From contig NZ_CP095096.1 of NCBI RefSeq assembly GCF_025561445.1, positions 1,591,822-1,655,821 on the forward strand: a stretch of DNA of 64,000 nucleotides, given 5' to 3'. The position numbers and the translations under genes are program-made. Below the pieces are notes generated by a model. The model saw nothing but the letters and a program-made list of their open reading frames with translations. It ran no database searches and was not told where the DNA came from. Positions 20,500 to 29,301 of this stretch are shown here, in pieces (position 1 is the first letter of the stretch; the number at the start of each line of letters is the position of its first letter). Source of the DNA: Staphylococcus sp. IVB6181 (GTDB lineage: Bacteria; Bacillota; Bacilli; Staphylococcales; Staphylococcaceae).

Positions 20500-21447
20500 A
20501 TGAAAAAATGGCAAGTTTTAGGTACTACAGTAATTGGAGCTTCATTATTATTAGGCGCATGTGGCAACGGTGGTAACGGCGGAAGCAGCGACGGTGGCGG
20601 AAGCAAGGACAAAGAAGTAAAAGGCGAAGTAAAAGGCGACGGTTCTTCAACTGTAGGACCAATTATTGAAATTTTAAATGAGAAATTTGCTCAAAAATAT
20701 CCGAACGTTACAGTTTCATCAAGTACTTCTGGTACTGGCGGCGGTTTTGAAAAATTCATCGCTGGCGAAACTGATTTCTCAAATGCATCTAGACCAATCA
20801 AACCTGAAGAGAAAAAGAAATTAGAAGAGAAAAGTATCAAGTACACAGAATGGAAAATTGCTAAAGACGGCGTAACAATCGCAGTTAACAAAGACAACGA
20901 CTTCGTTAAAGAATTAACTGTAGATGAATTGAAAAAAATCTATTCTGGTCAAGCTAAAACTTGGAAAGATGTAAACCCTAAATTCCCTGCAAAAGAAATC
21001 AAAGCATTCTCACCAGACCAATCACATGGTACTTACGATTTCTTCAGTGAAGAAGTTATGAACAAACAAGATATCAAAGCTGAGAAAAATGCTGATACTA
21101 ACGTAATCGTACAATCAGTTAAAAACAATAAAAACGGTGTTGGTTACTTCGGTTACAACTTCTACGAACAAAACAAAGACTCATTAAAAGAAGTTAAAAT
21201 CAAAGGTAAAGACGGTAAATCAATCGAGCCGACTAAGAAAACTATCCAAGATGGATCTTACGCTCTAAGCCGTGACTTATACATCTACACTAGCGATAAA
21301 AAATTAAAAGACAACAAAGCATTCAGCACATTCATTAAATTCGTATTAGAAGATAAAGGTAAATCAGCAGAAAAAGCTGGTTACGTAGCATTACCTGAAA
21401 AAACTTATGATGAGCAACTTAAAAAATTAGAAGAATCAACTAAATAA
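20500..21447 (+). CDS. pstS: Phosphate ABC transporter, phosphate-binding lipoprotein PstS
   Basis: Extracellular phosphate receptor of the high-affinity uptake system. 315 residues; lipoprotein signal with lipobox LLLGAC (Cys 21), then a Gly/Ser-rich tether and the binding-protein fold with GDGSSTVGP and TSGTGGGF, which form the phosphate site in the family. First gene of pstSCAB-phoU. A 169-bp gap with hairpins separates it from pstC. Confidence 0.97.
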   Translation: MKKWQVLGTTVIGASLLLGACGNGGNGGSSDGGGSKDKEVKGEVKGDGSSTVGPIIEILNEKFAQKYPNVTVSSSTSGTGGGFEKFIAGETDFSNASRPIKPEEKKKLEEKSIKYTEWKIAKDGVTIAVNKDNDFVKELTVDELKKIYSGQAKTWKDVNPKFPAKEIKAFSPDQSHGTYDFFSEEVMNKQDIKAEKNADTNVIVQSVKNNKNGVGYFGYNFYEQNKDSLKEVKIKGKDGKSIEPTKKTIQDGSYALSRDLYIYTSDKKLKDNKAFSTFIKFVLEDKGKSAEKAGYVALPEKTYDEQLKKLEESTK

Positions 21448-21483
21448 TTCACAGCACTACTCAAGTTGAACATCAATAAGCAG

Positions 21484-21540
21484 TAAGATTTTATATCTTA
21501 CACTCAATATGCACTTGTCCGCCCGAGCTGTGTCTCGGGT
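21484..21540 (+). promoter_or_regulatory. Hairpins between pstS and pstC
   Basis: Two small inverted repeats: TAAGAT...ATCTTA (21484-21500) and GC-rich CCCGAG...CTCGGG (21522-21539). There is no long T-run, so they are more likely a transcript stabiliser or leaky terminator that raises PstS above the membrane components than a full stop. Confidence 0.5.
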
Positions 21541-21616
21541 GTACTTGTTTAAAAATACTGACACACAATTTAATTTAGAATAACTTATTATTTTCCAAGG
21601 GAAGGAAGAAAGGATT

Positions 21617-22543
21617 ATGAAATCTCAACAAAATGTGAGAGAGATGATTGCCAATAATCAAAAAAACAAAAAAGGCTTCAGTGATAAATTCGTTCCTATT
21701 ATTTTAGCGATTATCGCAGTCATATCGATTTTAACAACGATTGGTATTCTCTTCACACTATTAACAGAAACAATTACATTTTTCACACGCGTCTCAATCA
21801 CAGAATTCTTATTCACTAAAGAATGGAACCCATTCTCAAGTAGTCCTAAATATGGTATTTGGGCATTAATCTTAGGTACTTTGAAAATTACAGTGATTGC
21901 AACATTGTTTGCAGTACCGATCGGATTAGGCGCAGCGATTTACCTTAGCGAGTATGCAACAGACAGAATGCGTAAAATCATTAAACCAGTTCTTGAAATT
22001 TTAGCAGGGATTCCGACAATCGTATTCGGTTTCTTCGCATTGACTTTCGTAACACCATTGTTACGTTCGATTTTCCCAGAACTCGGAAGCTTCAACTCTA
22101 TTTCACCAGGAATTGTGGTAGGGGTTATGATTATCCCGTTAATCACAAGTTTAAGTGAAGATGCAATGGCTTCTGTACCGAACAAAATCCGTGAAGGTGC
22201 GTTAGGTTTAGGCGCAACAAAATTCGAAGTATCAACAAAAGTCGTATTACCGGCAGCTATCTCTGGTATTGTTGCTTCAATCGTATTAGCGATTTCAAGA
22301 GCTATCGGTGAAACAATGATCGTATCATTAGCCGCAGGTTCTACACCAGATTCAACATTCAATTTAACTGGTTCAATCCAAACAATGACAGGTTATATCG
22401 TACAAGTAGCAACAGGTGATGCTACGTTCGGTTCTGATATTTATTACAGTATTTATGCAGTAGGGTTCACACTCTTCCTCTTCACACTAGTAATGAATTT
22501 AATCTCTCAATGGATTTCAAAACGTTTCAGAGAGGAGTATTAA
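21617..22543 (+). CDS. pstC: Phosphate ABC transporter permease PstC
   Basis: 308-residue inner-membrane subunit with about six transmembrane helices and the permease signature EGALGLGATKFEVSTKVVLP (residues around 193-212), which contacts the ATPase. GGGAAGGAAG precedes the ATG. Separated from pstA by one base. Confidence 0.95.
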   Translation: MKSQQNVREMIANNQKNKKGFSDKFVPIILAIIAVISILTTIGILFTLLTETITFFTRVSITEFLFTKEWNPFSSSPKYGIWALILGTLKITVIATLFAVPIGLGAAIYLSEYATDRMRKIIKPVLEILAGIPTIVFGFFALTFVTPLLRSIFPELGSFNSISPGIVVGVMIIPLITSLSEDAMASVPNKIREGALGLGATKFEVSTKVVLPAAISGIVASIVLAISRAIGETMIVSLAAGSTPDSTFNLTGSIQTMTGYIVQVATGDATFGSDIYYSIYAVGFTLFLFTLVMNLISQWISKRFREEY

Positions 22544-22544
22544 G

Positions 22545-23477
22545 ATGGCGAGTACAACAACTACAAATAGCACAGGAAATAGCAGAGCGCTTGTCAATCA
22601 ACAACAAGTTGAAAAGAAACTATCATCTCGTTTAACTACAAACAAAGTACTGAAATGGGCATTCTTTGCTTGTACACTTATCGGATTAGTCGTGCTAGCA
22701 GCCTTATTAGTCAACACTTTATATAAAGGTTTACCATACTTGACACCGACATTCTTTACGAACTTCTCATCTTCAATGCCATCAATGGCAGGTATTAAAG
22801 GTGCATTAATCGGTACATTATGGTTAATGATTACAATTATTCCTATCTCTATCATTTTAGGTGTAGGTACAGCGATTTATCTTGAAGAGTATGCGAAAGA
22901 CAATGCTTTCACAAGCTTTGTGAAAATCAGTATTTCAAACTTAGCAGGTGTACCTTCAGTCGTATTCGGTTTATTAGGTCTTACTATCTTCGTACGTGGT
23001 ATGGGAATTGACGCATTATCACTAGGAAATTCAGTAATTGCGGCAGCATTGACAATGTCATTACTGATCTTGCCGGTTATTATCGTATCAAGCCAAGAGG
23101 CAATTCGTGCAGTACCTAAATCAGTACGTGAAGCAAGTTATGGACTTGGCGGCAACAAATGGCAAACAATTTACAGAATTGTATTACCAGCTGCTTTACC
23201 TGGTATCTTAACAGGATTCATCTTATCTCTTTCACGTGCATTAGGTGAAACAGCACCATTAATCTTAATCGGTATTCCAACAATCTTATTAAAATTACCA
23301 AGCAGTATTTTCGATCATTTCCAAGCAATGCCGATTCAAATTTACAACTGGGCAAAATTACCGCAAGAAGAATTCCAGCACGTTGCATCAGCAGGTATCA
23401 TCGTATTACTTGTATTGCTTCTAGCAATGAACGGATTAGCTATCTTCTTAAGAAATAAATTCAGTAAAAAATATTAA
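22545..23477 (+). CDS. pstA: Phosphate ABC transporter permease PstA
   Basis: 310 residues; polar N-terminal 35 residues, then about six helices and the permease loop EASYGLGGNKWQTIYRIVLP. Partner of PstC in the channel. GAGAGGAG within the end of pstC serves as ribosome binding site. Confidence 0.95.
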   Translation: MASTTTTNSTGNSRALVNQQQVEKKLSSRLTTNKVLKWAFFACTLIGLVVLAALLVNTLYKGLPYLTPTFFTNFSSSMPSMAGIKGALIGTLWLMITIIPISIILGVGTAIYLEEYAKDNAFTSFVKISISNLAGVPSVVFGLLGLTIFVRGMGIDALSLGNSVIAAALTMSLLILPVIIVSSQEAIRAVPKSVREASYGLGGNKWQTIYRIVLPAALPGILTGFILSLSRALGETAPLILIGIPTILLKLPSSIFDHFQAMPIQIYNWAKLPQEEFQHVASAGIIVLLVLLLAMNGLAIFLRNKFSKKY

Positions 23478-23527
23478 GTCAACACTTATAAAGCTCACGA
23501 ATATTTTTAGCAAAGGAGTTTTGAAAC

Positions 23528-24421
23528 ATGGATAAAGTTCAAGACAAAAAACAAGGACAAGACAAGGCAGAACTTAGCAAAGAGTTGCAAGGACATGAAA
23601 ATGACAACCACATTAGTGTCTCAGCAAATGTTAAGCCGCACGATTCAGGTATTGCTCAGCAATCTAAAGAAATCGTGTACTCTACACAAAATTTAGATTT
23701 ATGGTATGGCGACAACCACGCATTAAAAAATATCAACTTAGATATTTTAGAAAACAATGTAACTGCAATTATCGGACCTTCAGGTTGCGGTAAATCTACT
23801 TACATTAAAACATTAAACAGAATGGTTGAACTTGTACCGGTTGTAAAAACTGCTGGTAAAATCCTTTACCGCGGCAACGATATTTTCAGCAGCAAACAAT
23901 CTGTTGAAAAATTACGTACTAACGTAGGTATGGTGTTCCAACATCCGAACCCATTCCCTAAATCAATCTATGACAACATCACTTACGGTCCGAAAATCCA
24001 CGGAATCAAAGACAAAAAAATCTTAGATGAAATCGTAGAAAAATCATTACGCGGCGCAGCAATTTGGGATGAATTAAAAGACAGATTACACCAAAACGCA
24101 TATGGTTTATCAGGTGGTCAGCAACAACGTGTATGTATCGCTAGATGTTTAGCTATTGAGCCTGATGTTATCTTAATGGATGAACCAACATCAGCACTTG
24201 ACCCGATCTCAACTTTAAAAGTTGAAGAATTAGTTCAAGAATTAAAAGAACAATACTCAATCATCATGGTAACGCATAACATGCAACAAGCAGCACGTAT
24301 TTCAGACAAAACAGCATTCTTCTTAAATGGTTACGTTAATGAATATGATGATACTGACAAGCTTTTCTCTAATCCTTCTGACAAACAAACAGAAGACTAT
24401 ATCTCAGGACGTTTCGGTTAA
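23528..24421 (+). CDS. pstB: Phosphate ABC transporter ATPase PstB
   Basis: 297-residue ATPase: Walker [10 protein letters not shown], signature LSGGQQQR, Walker [14 protein letters not shown] and the switch histidine in VTHNM. It has a polar extension of about 45 residues ahead of the ABC domain, longer than in E. coli. AAAGGAG precedes the ATG. Stop overlaps phoU by one base. Confidence 0.97.
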   Translation: MDKVQDKKQGQDKAELSKELQGHENDNHISVSANVKPHDSGIAQQSKEIVYSTQNLDLWYGDNHALKNINLDILENNVTAIIGPSGCGKSTYIKTLNRMVELVPVVKTAGKILYRGNDIFSSKQSVEKLRTNVGMVFQHPNPFPKSIYDNITYGPKIHGIKDKKILDEIVEKSLRGAAIWDELKDRLHQNAYGLSGGQQQRVCIARCLAIEPDVILMDEPTSALDPISTLKVEELVQELKEQYSIIMVTHNMQQAARISDKTAFFLNGYVNEYDDTDKLFSNPSDKQTEDYISGRFG

Positions 24422-25068
24422 TGACTGTTATTCGTCAGCATTACGAAGAGCAGTTAAAAGACTTAATCCAAGATTTGCAAAATCTTGGTATTAAAGTCTA
24501 CTACAGTATCGACAGTGCAGTGCAATCATTAAACAAAGATGATCGCAATTTCGCACGTCAAATCATTAAACGTGACTTAGATATTAACCAATTAGAAGAT
24601 GAAATTAACGAAAAAGTAATTATGCTGATTACGAAACAACAACCTATTGCAACAGATTTAAGAATGATGATTGCAGCACTTAAAATTGCATCAGAATTCG
24701 AGCGAATCGGAGATAATGCAACAAGCATTGCGAGAATCCGCAAACGTGTTAAAATCACTGACCATTACATTTTGACACGTCTGAAAACAATGGGTGACTT
24801 AGCTTTACTCATGTTAAAAGATTTAAACACAGCATTTAAAAATAAGGATGTTACACTCATCCTAGAAATCATTGAAAGAGATAAAGATATTGACGACCTT
24901 TATAAAGATATCGTCAATACGACTTATCTGATTGATAATGATCCATTCGTTGCTGGTCAAGCACATTTAGCAGCAAGACACTTAGAACGCATGGGAGATC
25001 ATATCGCAAATATCGCTGAAAATATTTATTACTATATTACAGGCGAAACTTACGAATCTTACGTCTAA
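24421..25068 (+). CDS. phoU: Phosphate signalling protein PhoU
   Basis: 215 residues, all helical, with two PhoU repeats containing the metal-binding-type motifs ASEFERIGDNATSIA and ARHLERMGDHIANIAENI. Links the Pst transporter to the PhoR-PhoP system and represses phosphate uptake when phosphate is plentiful. Last gene of the operon; its start overlaps pstB. Confidence 0.95.
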   Translation: MTVIRQHYEEQLKDLIQDLQNLGIKVYYSIDSAVQSLNKDDRNFARQIIKRDLDINQLEDEINEKVIMLITKQQPIATDLRMMIAALKIASEFERIGDNATSIARIRKRVKITDHYILTRLKTMGDLALLMLKDLNTAFKNKDVTLILEIIERDKDIDDLYKDIVNTTYLIDNDPFVAGQAHLAARHLERMGDHIANIAENIYYYITGETYESYV

Positions 25069-25090
25069 AAATAAACAACTTTCAAATACA

Positions 25091-25131
25091 AACAGGGATA
25101 CTGCTTACTCCGGCAGTATCCCTGTTCTTTT
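25091..25131 (+). terminator. Terminator of the pst-phoU operon
   Basis: AACAGGGATACTGC / GGCAGTATCCCTGTT with a TTCTTTT tail. Before the IS insertion it was also the nearest terminator-like hairpin to the end of the convergent pepF gene. Confidence 0.92.
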
Positions 25132-25164
25132 ATGCTTATATTCTATTCAACAAATCATTTATGC

Positions 25165-25178
25165 TTATGCGTGTTCAA
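25165..25178 (-). pseudogene. Stranded native 3' end of pepF (4 codons less the TSD, plus stop)
   Basis: On the minus strand, the target duplication followed by this sequence reads AAA GAA ATT GAA CAC GCA TAA. Joined to the pepF side this gives the ancestral C-terminus TKEIEHA-stop. It is now cut off from the gene by the IS. Confidence 0.85.
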
Positions 25179-25186
25179 TTTCTTTT
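25179..25186. repeat. Target-site duplication, left copy
   Basis: TTTCTTTT, identical to 26768-26775 on the other side of the IS. Confidence 0.93.
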
Positions 25187-26767
25187 GGCTCTATAATAAA
25201 TTCGGTTGATGAGATAACCTAGCGGTTATTTCTCAATCGAATTTTTTGCATAAAAAGGGCGCAACCCCCTAATATTTAAGTTACCAACACAAATAAAGAG
25301 AGGAATTGCGCTTATGACACATTGTATAGCAAAAATACTTGATTATAAAGGGAAAAATATTACTTTTTCTGATGATGTTCAGGAAGTTTACTTTAACTTG
25401 GTAAGAACTTTACTATTTAAAGGCACTTTGACATACACACCAGATTGTTGTGAAAACTGCGGAGCAGTAAATGAAAACCATAGAATAGTAAAGAATGGTA
25501 AAAGAAAAACGATGATAAAGCTTATGAAGATTCAAGGTAGTCCCAGTTATTTAGAGCTCAAAAAACAAAGGTTCTTTTGTCGTTCATGCCATTCATCATT
25601 TGTAGCAAAGACGAATTTTGTGAAAAAACATCATAATTTCTGTAATAAATTAGCGCTGCATATTCTGTATCAAAGCCATGAGAATAGGTCTTGCAAAGGC
25701 ATTGCTTACGATAACGATGTTAGTTCTGCTTCTGTAATACGTTATATTAATAAAACTGCAAATAGTGTTAAGTTAGGTCCATTTAATGAACTGCCCAAAC
25801 ATATCATGGTGGATGAATTCAAAAGTGTTAAAAATGTAGTAGGTAAAATGAGTTTTATATTTTGTGATGGTGATACGCATCAAATCGTAGATATTTTACC
25901 TGATCGTAGAAAGCGTGCATTATTTGCTTATTTTATCCGGTTTGATAGAGAAGTAAGAAAAAGAGTTGAAACAGTTACAACCGATATGTACAGCCCATAT
26001 ATTTCTTTATTTAAGCAGTTATTTCCAAATGCGAAAATCATTTTAGATCGATTTCACCTTGTTCAAGCATTAAATAGAGAACTCAATAGAGTTCGTATCA
26101 GGATAATGAATGAAAAAAGACATAAGGATGGCAAATACTATAGAAAACTTAAACATTATTGGAAGCTTATTCTTAAACCTTCCGAATCCTTGAATAGTAC
26201 GCTTTATAAAGATAACAAGCTTTTCCCTGGATTAGAATCAGAAAAATCAATGATAAATTTTATTTTGGGTGAAAGCCCAGAGTTAAAGGATGTCTATGAC
26301 AAAGTAAATGCGCTTCGTACATCAATAAAGACCAATGAAAATCATAAATTAACTCATCAAATTCTTAAATACCTTAAGGATAGAAATACTGATGGCGGAC
26401 TTAAAAGAGTACTTAAAAGCTTTAGAAATTTTTTACCAGAAATTATGAATGCATTAAATCATCCTGGTCGCTCAAACGGCCCTATAGAAGCTATAAATAA
26501 CAACATTAAAGTACTAAAAAGAATCGCTTATGGATACAGAAATTTCTATAACTTCAGAAATAGAATTCTAATCAAATTCAAGCTATTAGCTAAGAAAAAA
26601 CATCGCTTCCATACCCCATTGCCTAAAGCAGCTTAAAATAAAAAATGCTCAGTTAGTAATACTAAATTCCATAGGAATTAAAGCAATACTAGCTGAGCGA
26701 CATAGTTTATGGTAACTATAATATTTGATTTCAAATTTTATGCATCAACCGAATTTGACATAGAGCC
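25187..26767 (+). mobile_element. Complete ISL3-family insertion sequence (1581 bp)
   Basis: Terminal inverted repeats of 25 bp at 25187-25211 and 26743-26767 match at 22 of 25 positions; both begin GGCTCTAT and end AAATTCGGTTGATG. The 8-bp sequence TTTCTTTT is repeated exactly on both sides (25179-25186 and 26768-26775), the target duplication size expected for ISL3. One intact transposase gene lies inside. Intact ends, intact gene and a perfect duplication point to a recent insertion. The right end lies inside the pepF reading frame. Confidence 0.95.
25314..26636 (+). CDS. ISL3-family transposase
   Basis: 440-residue DDE transposase, intact. N-terminal zinc-finger pattern CENCG...CRSCH (about residues 39-95), a helix-turn-helix region, then the catalytic domain with IMVDEFKSVK, VTTDMYSPY and LDRFHLVQALNRELNR, and the late SNGPIEAINNNIKVLKR containing the catalytic glutamate. 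Resembles IS1181-type elements of staphylococci. AGAGAGGAATTG lies upstream of the ATG. Confidence 0.95.
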   Translation: MTHCIAKILDYKGKNITFSDDVQEVYFNLVRTLLFKGTLTYTPDCCENCGAVNENHRIVKNGKRKTMIKLMKIQGSPSYLELKKQRFFCRSCHSSFVAKTNFVKKHHNFCNKLALHILYQSHENRSCKGIAYDNDVSSASVIRYINKTANSVKLGPFNELPKHIMVDEFKSVKNVVGKMSFIFCDGDTHQIVDILPDRRKRALFAYFIRFDREVRKRVETVTTDMYSPYISLFKQLFPNAKIILDRFHLVQALNRELNRVRIRIMNEKRHKDGKYYRKLKHYWKLILKPSESLNSTLYKDNKLFPGLESEKSMINFILGESPELKDVYDKVNALRTSIKTNENHKLTHQILKYLKDRNTDGGLKRVLKSFRNFLPEIMNALNHPGRSNGPIEAINNNIKVLKRIAYGYRNFYNFRNRILIKFKLLAKKKHRFHTPLPKAA

Positions 26768-28562
26768 TTTCTTTTGTTAAAGATTCTAATTCATCTACGA
26801 GACTGCTGATATAACTGATTGTTTCACGCAGCGGCGCATCTGTAGTAATGTCGATGCCTGCTGTTTTCGCTAAATCAACCGGTGATAAACTTCCGCCTGC
26901 TTTAAGTGTATTCAACCAATCTTCAACTGCCGGTTGGCCTTCATTTTTAATACGTTGAGACATCACTGTACCGATAGTTAAACCAGCTGAATATGTGTAA
27001 GAATAAAGGCCCATGTAGTAATGCGGCTGACGCATCCAAGTTAATTCTGCACCTTCAGAAATTTCCACAGCATCTCCGAAGAAGTCTTGATAGACTTTGC
27101 GAGTAATTTCATTTAACACAGGTGCTGTTAATGATTCGCCTTGATCCACTAAACGGTAAACTTCTCTTTGATATGCGGCTTCTAATAAGTGTGTAACCAT
27201 ATTATGATAATACGTTCTGGAAATGATAGATCCGATTACCCAGCGTTTGAATTTCGGATCATCGCTGTTTTTAAAGAGGTAATTCGACATTAGCATTTCA
27301 TTTGTTGTAGAAGGTGCTTCTACAAAGTACATAGAAGCTTCTGACTCTAAGAAGTTTTGGTGCTGCTGTGCAAGATTAAAGTGGCCAGCATGTCCTAATT
27401 CATGTGCAAGCACAAAGGTTTCATTCATTTTGCCTGTCCATGAAATAAAGACATAACTATGAGAAGCAAATGGACTGGCACAATATGCGCCTGTTTCTTT
27501 GCCTTTATTTTGAGCAAAATCAATCCAGCGGTCTTCATAAGCTGCTTGTACCATTTTAAGATAATCGTCGCCTAAAATACCTAATGCATTATAAATATAC
27601 TGCTTAGAATCTTCGATTGATATTTCAGGTTCAAAATCAGGGTCAATCGATACTTTCAAGTCTTCAAATTTCATATGGTCAAAGCCATGTACTTTTTGAA
27701 GCAATTTGGCATAGCGCTGCATCACCGGTGCTAAATCACTCATGATGACATCGATTTGACGGTCATACATTTCTCTTGTTACTTCTTGTTCTTCTAATAA
27801 ATAATCAATAACTGAATCGTAACCTCTTAAGTCCGCTTCAATTTTCTCTTGTTGTACATGTGTATTATAAATTGCTGCTGTTGTATTTTGATATTTACGC
27901 AATGCATCGCTGAAGTATTTGAAGCTTTTACGTCTGAATTTTGTATTCGGATTATCTTCATATTCATTTTCGAAAGTAGGGTAGTCCAACGGATAAGTTT
28001 GACCATCTACTTCAAACGGTTCGAAATGAATATCCAGCATTTTAGTAATACCGTACATATCATAAGCCGCACTGAATGTCGGTGATAATGAAGCTAGTGT
28101 TTTTTCAACTTCATAAGAGAGTTGATAAGGTTTGCGATGTTTTAATTTTGTAAGGTAATGCGGATAAGGTGTTTCTGCTATTAATGTATCGAGCTGTTCA
28201 TCAGATAACGCTAAAATCTCTGATTCCACAAATGCAAGCTGACTTGCAATTTTACCGTATGAAGTGCTGAGTTTCGCACTGAGCTTTTGTCCATCAGTAT
28301 CAGTAGTATCCACACTTAAACGCATTTCTGCATAATTGCCTAAACGATCGATTTGAACTAAAAGCTCCACAAATTCAGGCAAAGCTGCTTTCACTTGCTC
28401 GACTGAAGATAGCTGATTTTCGTAAGATTCATTAAATGATGCTGTTGCTTGTAAGACTTTGTCTAGTGTTTGATAGAATGCTTCGTCATTCTCAAACAGA
28501 TCGGATAAATCCCATTTCTCTTGCTTAGGAACATCTTTTCTTAATGGTAATCCTTGACTCAT
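26745..28562 (-). CDS. pepF: Oligoendopeptidase F, C-terminus altered by IS
   Basis: Zinc metallopeptidase of the M3B family that cleaves oligopeptides in the cytoplasm. 605 residues with the zinc motif LAHELGHAGHF. The ATG at 28562 is chosen over an in-frame TTG six codons upstream because AGGGGGAA is correctly placed and the protein then starts MSQGLPLRKD. The last codons (RLYVKFG) are read from the inverted repeat of the ISL3 element; the native end, reconstructed from the other flank, was IEHA. The change affects only the extreme tail, so activity is probably retained, but the native transcription terminator has been displaced. Confidence 0.93.
   Translation of the reverse strand: MSQGLPLRKDVPKQEKWDLSDLFENDEAFYQTLDKVLQATASFNESYENQLSSVEQVKAALPEFVELLVQIDRLGNYAEMRLSVDTTDTDGQKLSAKLSTSYGKIASQLAFVESEILALSDEQLDTLIAETPYPHYLTKLKHRKPYQLSYEVEKTLASLSPTFSAAYDMYGITKMLDIHFEPFEVDGQTYPLDYPTFENEYEDNPNTKFRRKSFKYFSDALRKYQNTTAAIYNTHVQQEKIEADLRGYDSVIDYLLEEQEVTREMYDRQIDVIMSDLAPVMQRYAKLLQKVHGFDHMKFEDLKVSIDPDFEPEISIEDSKQYIYNALGILGDDYLKMVQAAYEDRWIDFAQNKGKETGAYCASPFASHSYVFISWTGKMNETFVLAHELGHAGHFNLAQQHQNFLESEASMYFVEAPSTTNEMLMSNYLFKNSDDPKFKRWVIGSIISRTYYHNMVTHLLEAAYQREVYRLVDQGESLTAPVLNEITRKVYQDFFGDAVEISEGAELTWMRQPHYYMGLYSYTYSAGLTIGTVMSQRIKNEGQPAVEDWLNTLKAGGSLSPVDLAKTAGIDITTDAPLRETISYISSLVDELESLTKERLYVKFG
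26768..26775. repeat. Target-site duplication, right copy
   Basis: TTTCTTTT, inside the 3' end of pepF; matches 25179-25186. Confidence 0.93.
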
Positions 28563-28743
28563 ATAGAATTCCCCCTGCAAATAATATTTGATATAAGTTT
28601 ATATAATAAAGTATACAACAAGCAAGATATGAACGCATCTGGTGCCCATTGTCTTTTAATTCACGTTCTTAACACTTTACTGTACAATAATAATAAGATA
28701 GACGATTGAATTCTCATTCGATTGAATTGAGAGGAGTTAGATT

Positions 28744-29091
28744 ATGACGATTTTTGATATGCCGAACTTTCTATGGATAACGATTGCACTGGTACTCATC
28801 ATTACTGCTTTCGGCGGATTAGCTTTAGGCAAATGGGTAGCACCTGCAGTCTTAACCTTTATTGTACTGGGCGTACTTGCATTCTTTATACCAAACTTTA
28901 CTAAGATTACTTATCAGCCGTTATTAGGCTATGCTGCATTTATGGCCATTATCAGTTTGATTGAAAGTTTCTTGATTTGGTATTTCACACGCGATTTCAG
29001 ACGCCGCAGATTAGAAAAACGCATGCAGAAGGAACTGCGCGAGCAAGAAGAGAGAGATTCGCGTGTTCATAGATCCCGCAGAAATAAATAA
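28744..29091 (+). CDS. Small membrane protein of unknown function
   Basis: I do not recognise a named family. 115 residues: three predicted hydrophobic helices (about 9-30, 33-50, 58-80) followed by a strongly basic/acidic mixed C-terminal tail (RDFRRRRLEKRMQKELREQE) that should lie in the cytoplasm. A GAGAGGAG site precedes the ATG and a terminator follows, so it is a real single gene. A gene for a small hypothetical protein is remembered at this place, between pepF and the nik genes, in S. aureus. Confidence 0.8.
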   Translation: MTIFDMPNFLWITIALVLIITAFGGLALGKWVAPAVLTFIVLGVLAFFIPNFTKITYQPLLGYAAFMAIISLIESFLIWYFTRDFRRRRLEKRMQKELREQEERDSRVHRSRRNK

Positions 29092-29107
29092 CTATTTGTA
29101 TTCTTTA

Positions 29108-29140
29108 ACAAGTCTGGTTCATAACAGGCTTGTTTTATTT
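29108..29140 (+). terminator. Terminator after the small membrane protein gene
   Basis: AACAAG(T)CTG / CAGGCTTGTT with a TTTATTTT tail. Confidence 0.8.
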
Positions 29141-29232
29141 TATATTCTTATACAGTAACAACTAACTTACTTTCAAAATTATTGATGAAGTATTATAATT
29201 GAGCAGTAAATTAACATAGAGAGAGAAAGGAA

Positions 29233-29301
29233 GTGAACAGCATCTCAGTAAATAGCGCAAGTCTATTACATATCATGATTTCATCTGAGATGTCGCCATG
29301 A
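29233..29301 (+). CDS. Possible 22-residue leader peptide overlapping nikA
   Basis: GTG start just after AGAAAGGAA, 22 codons and a TGA whose first two bases overlap the nikA ATG (ATGA). nikA itself lacks a clear ribosome binding site, so translation of this short frame could feed ribosomes to nikA. The spacing between AGG and GTG is short, which weakens the case. The peptide (MNSISVNSASLLHIMISSEM and two more residues) has no recognisable domain. Confidence 0.4.
   Translation: MNSISVNSASLLHIMISSEMSP
29241..29292 (+). promoter_or_regulatory. Inverted repeat in the nikA leader
   Basis: CATCTCAG (29241-29248) and CTGAGATG (29285-29292) are perfect inverted repeats separated by 36 bases and ending 5 bases before the nikA ATG. 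As RNA this stem would cover the region where ribosomes load on nikA. Confidence 0.5.
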
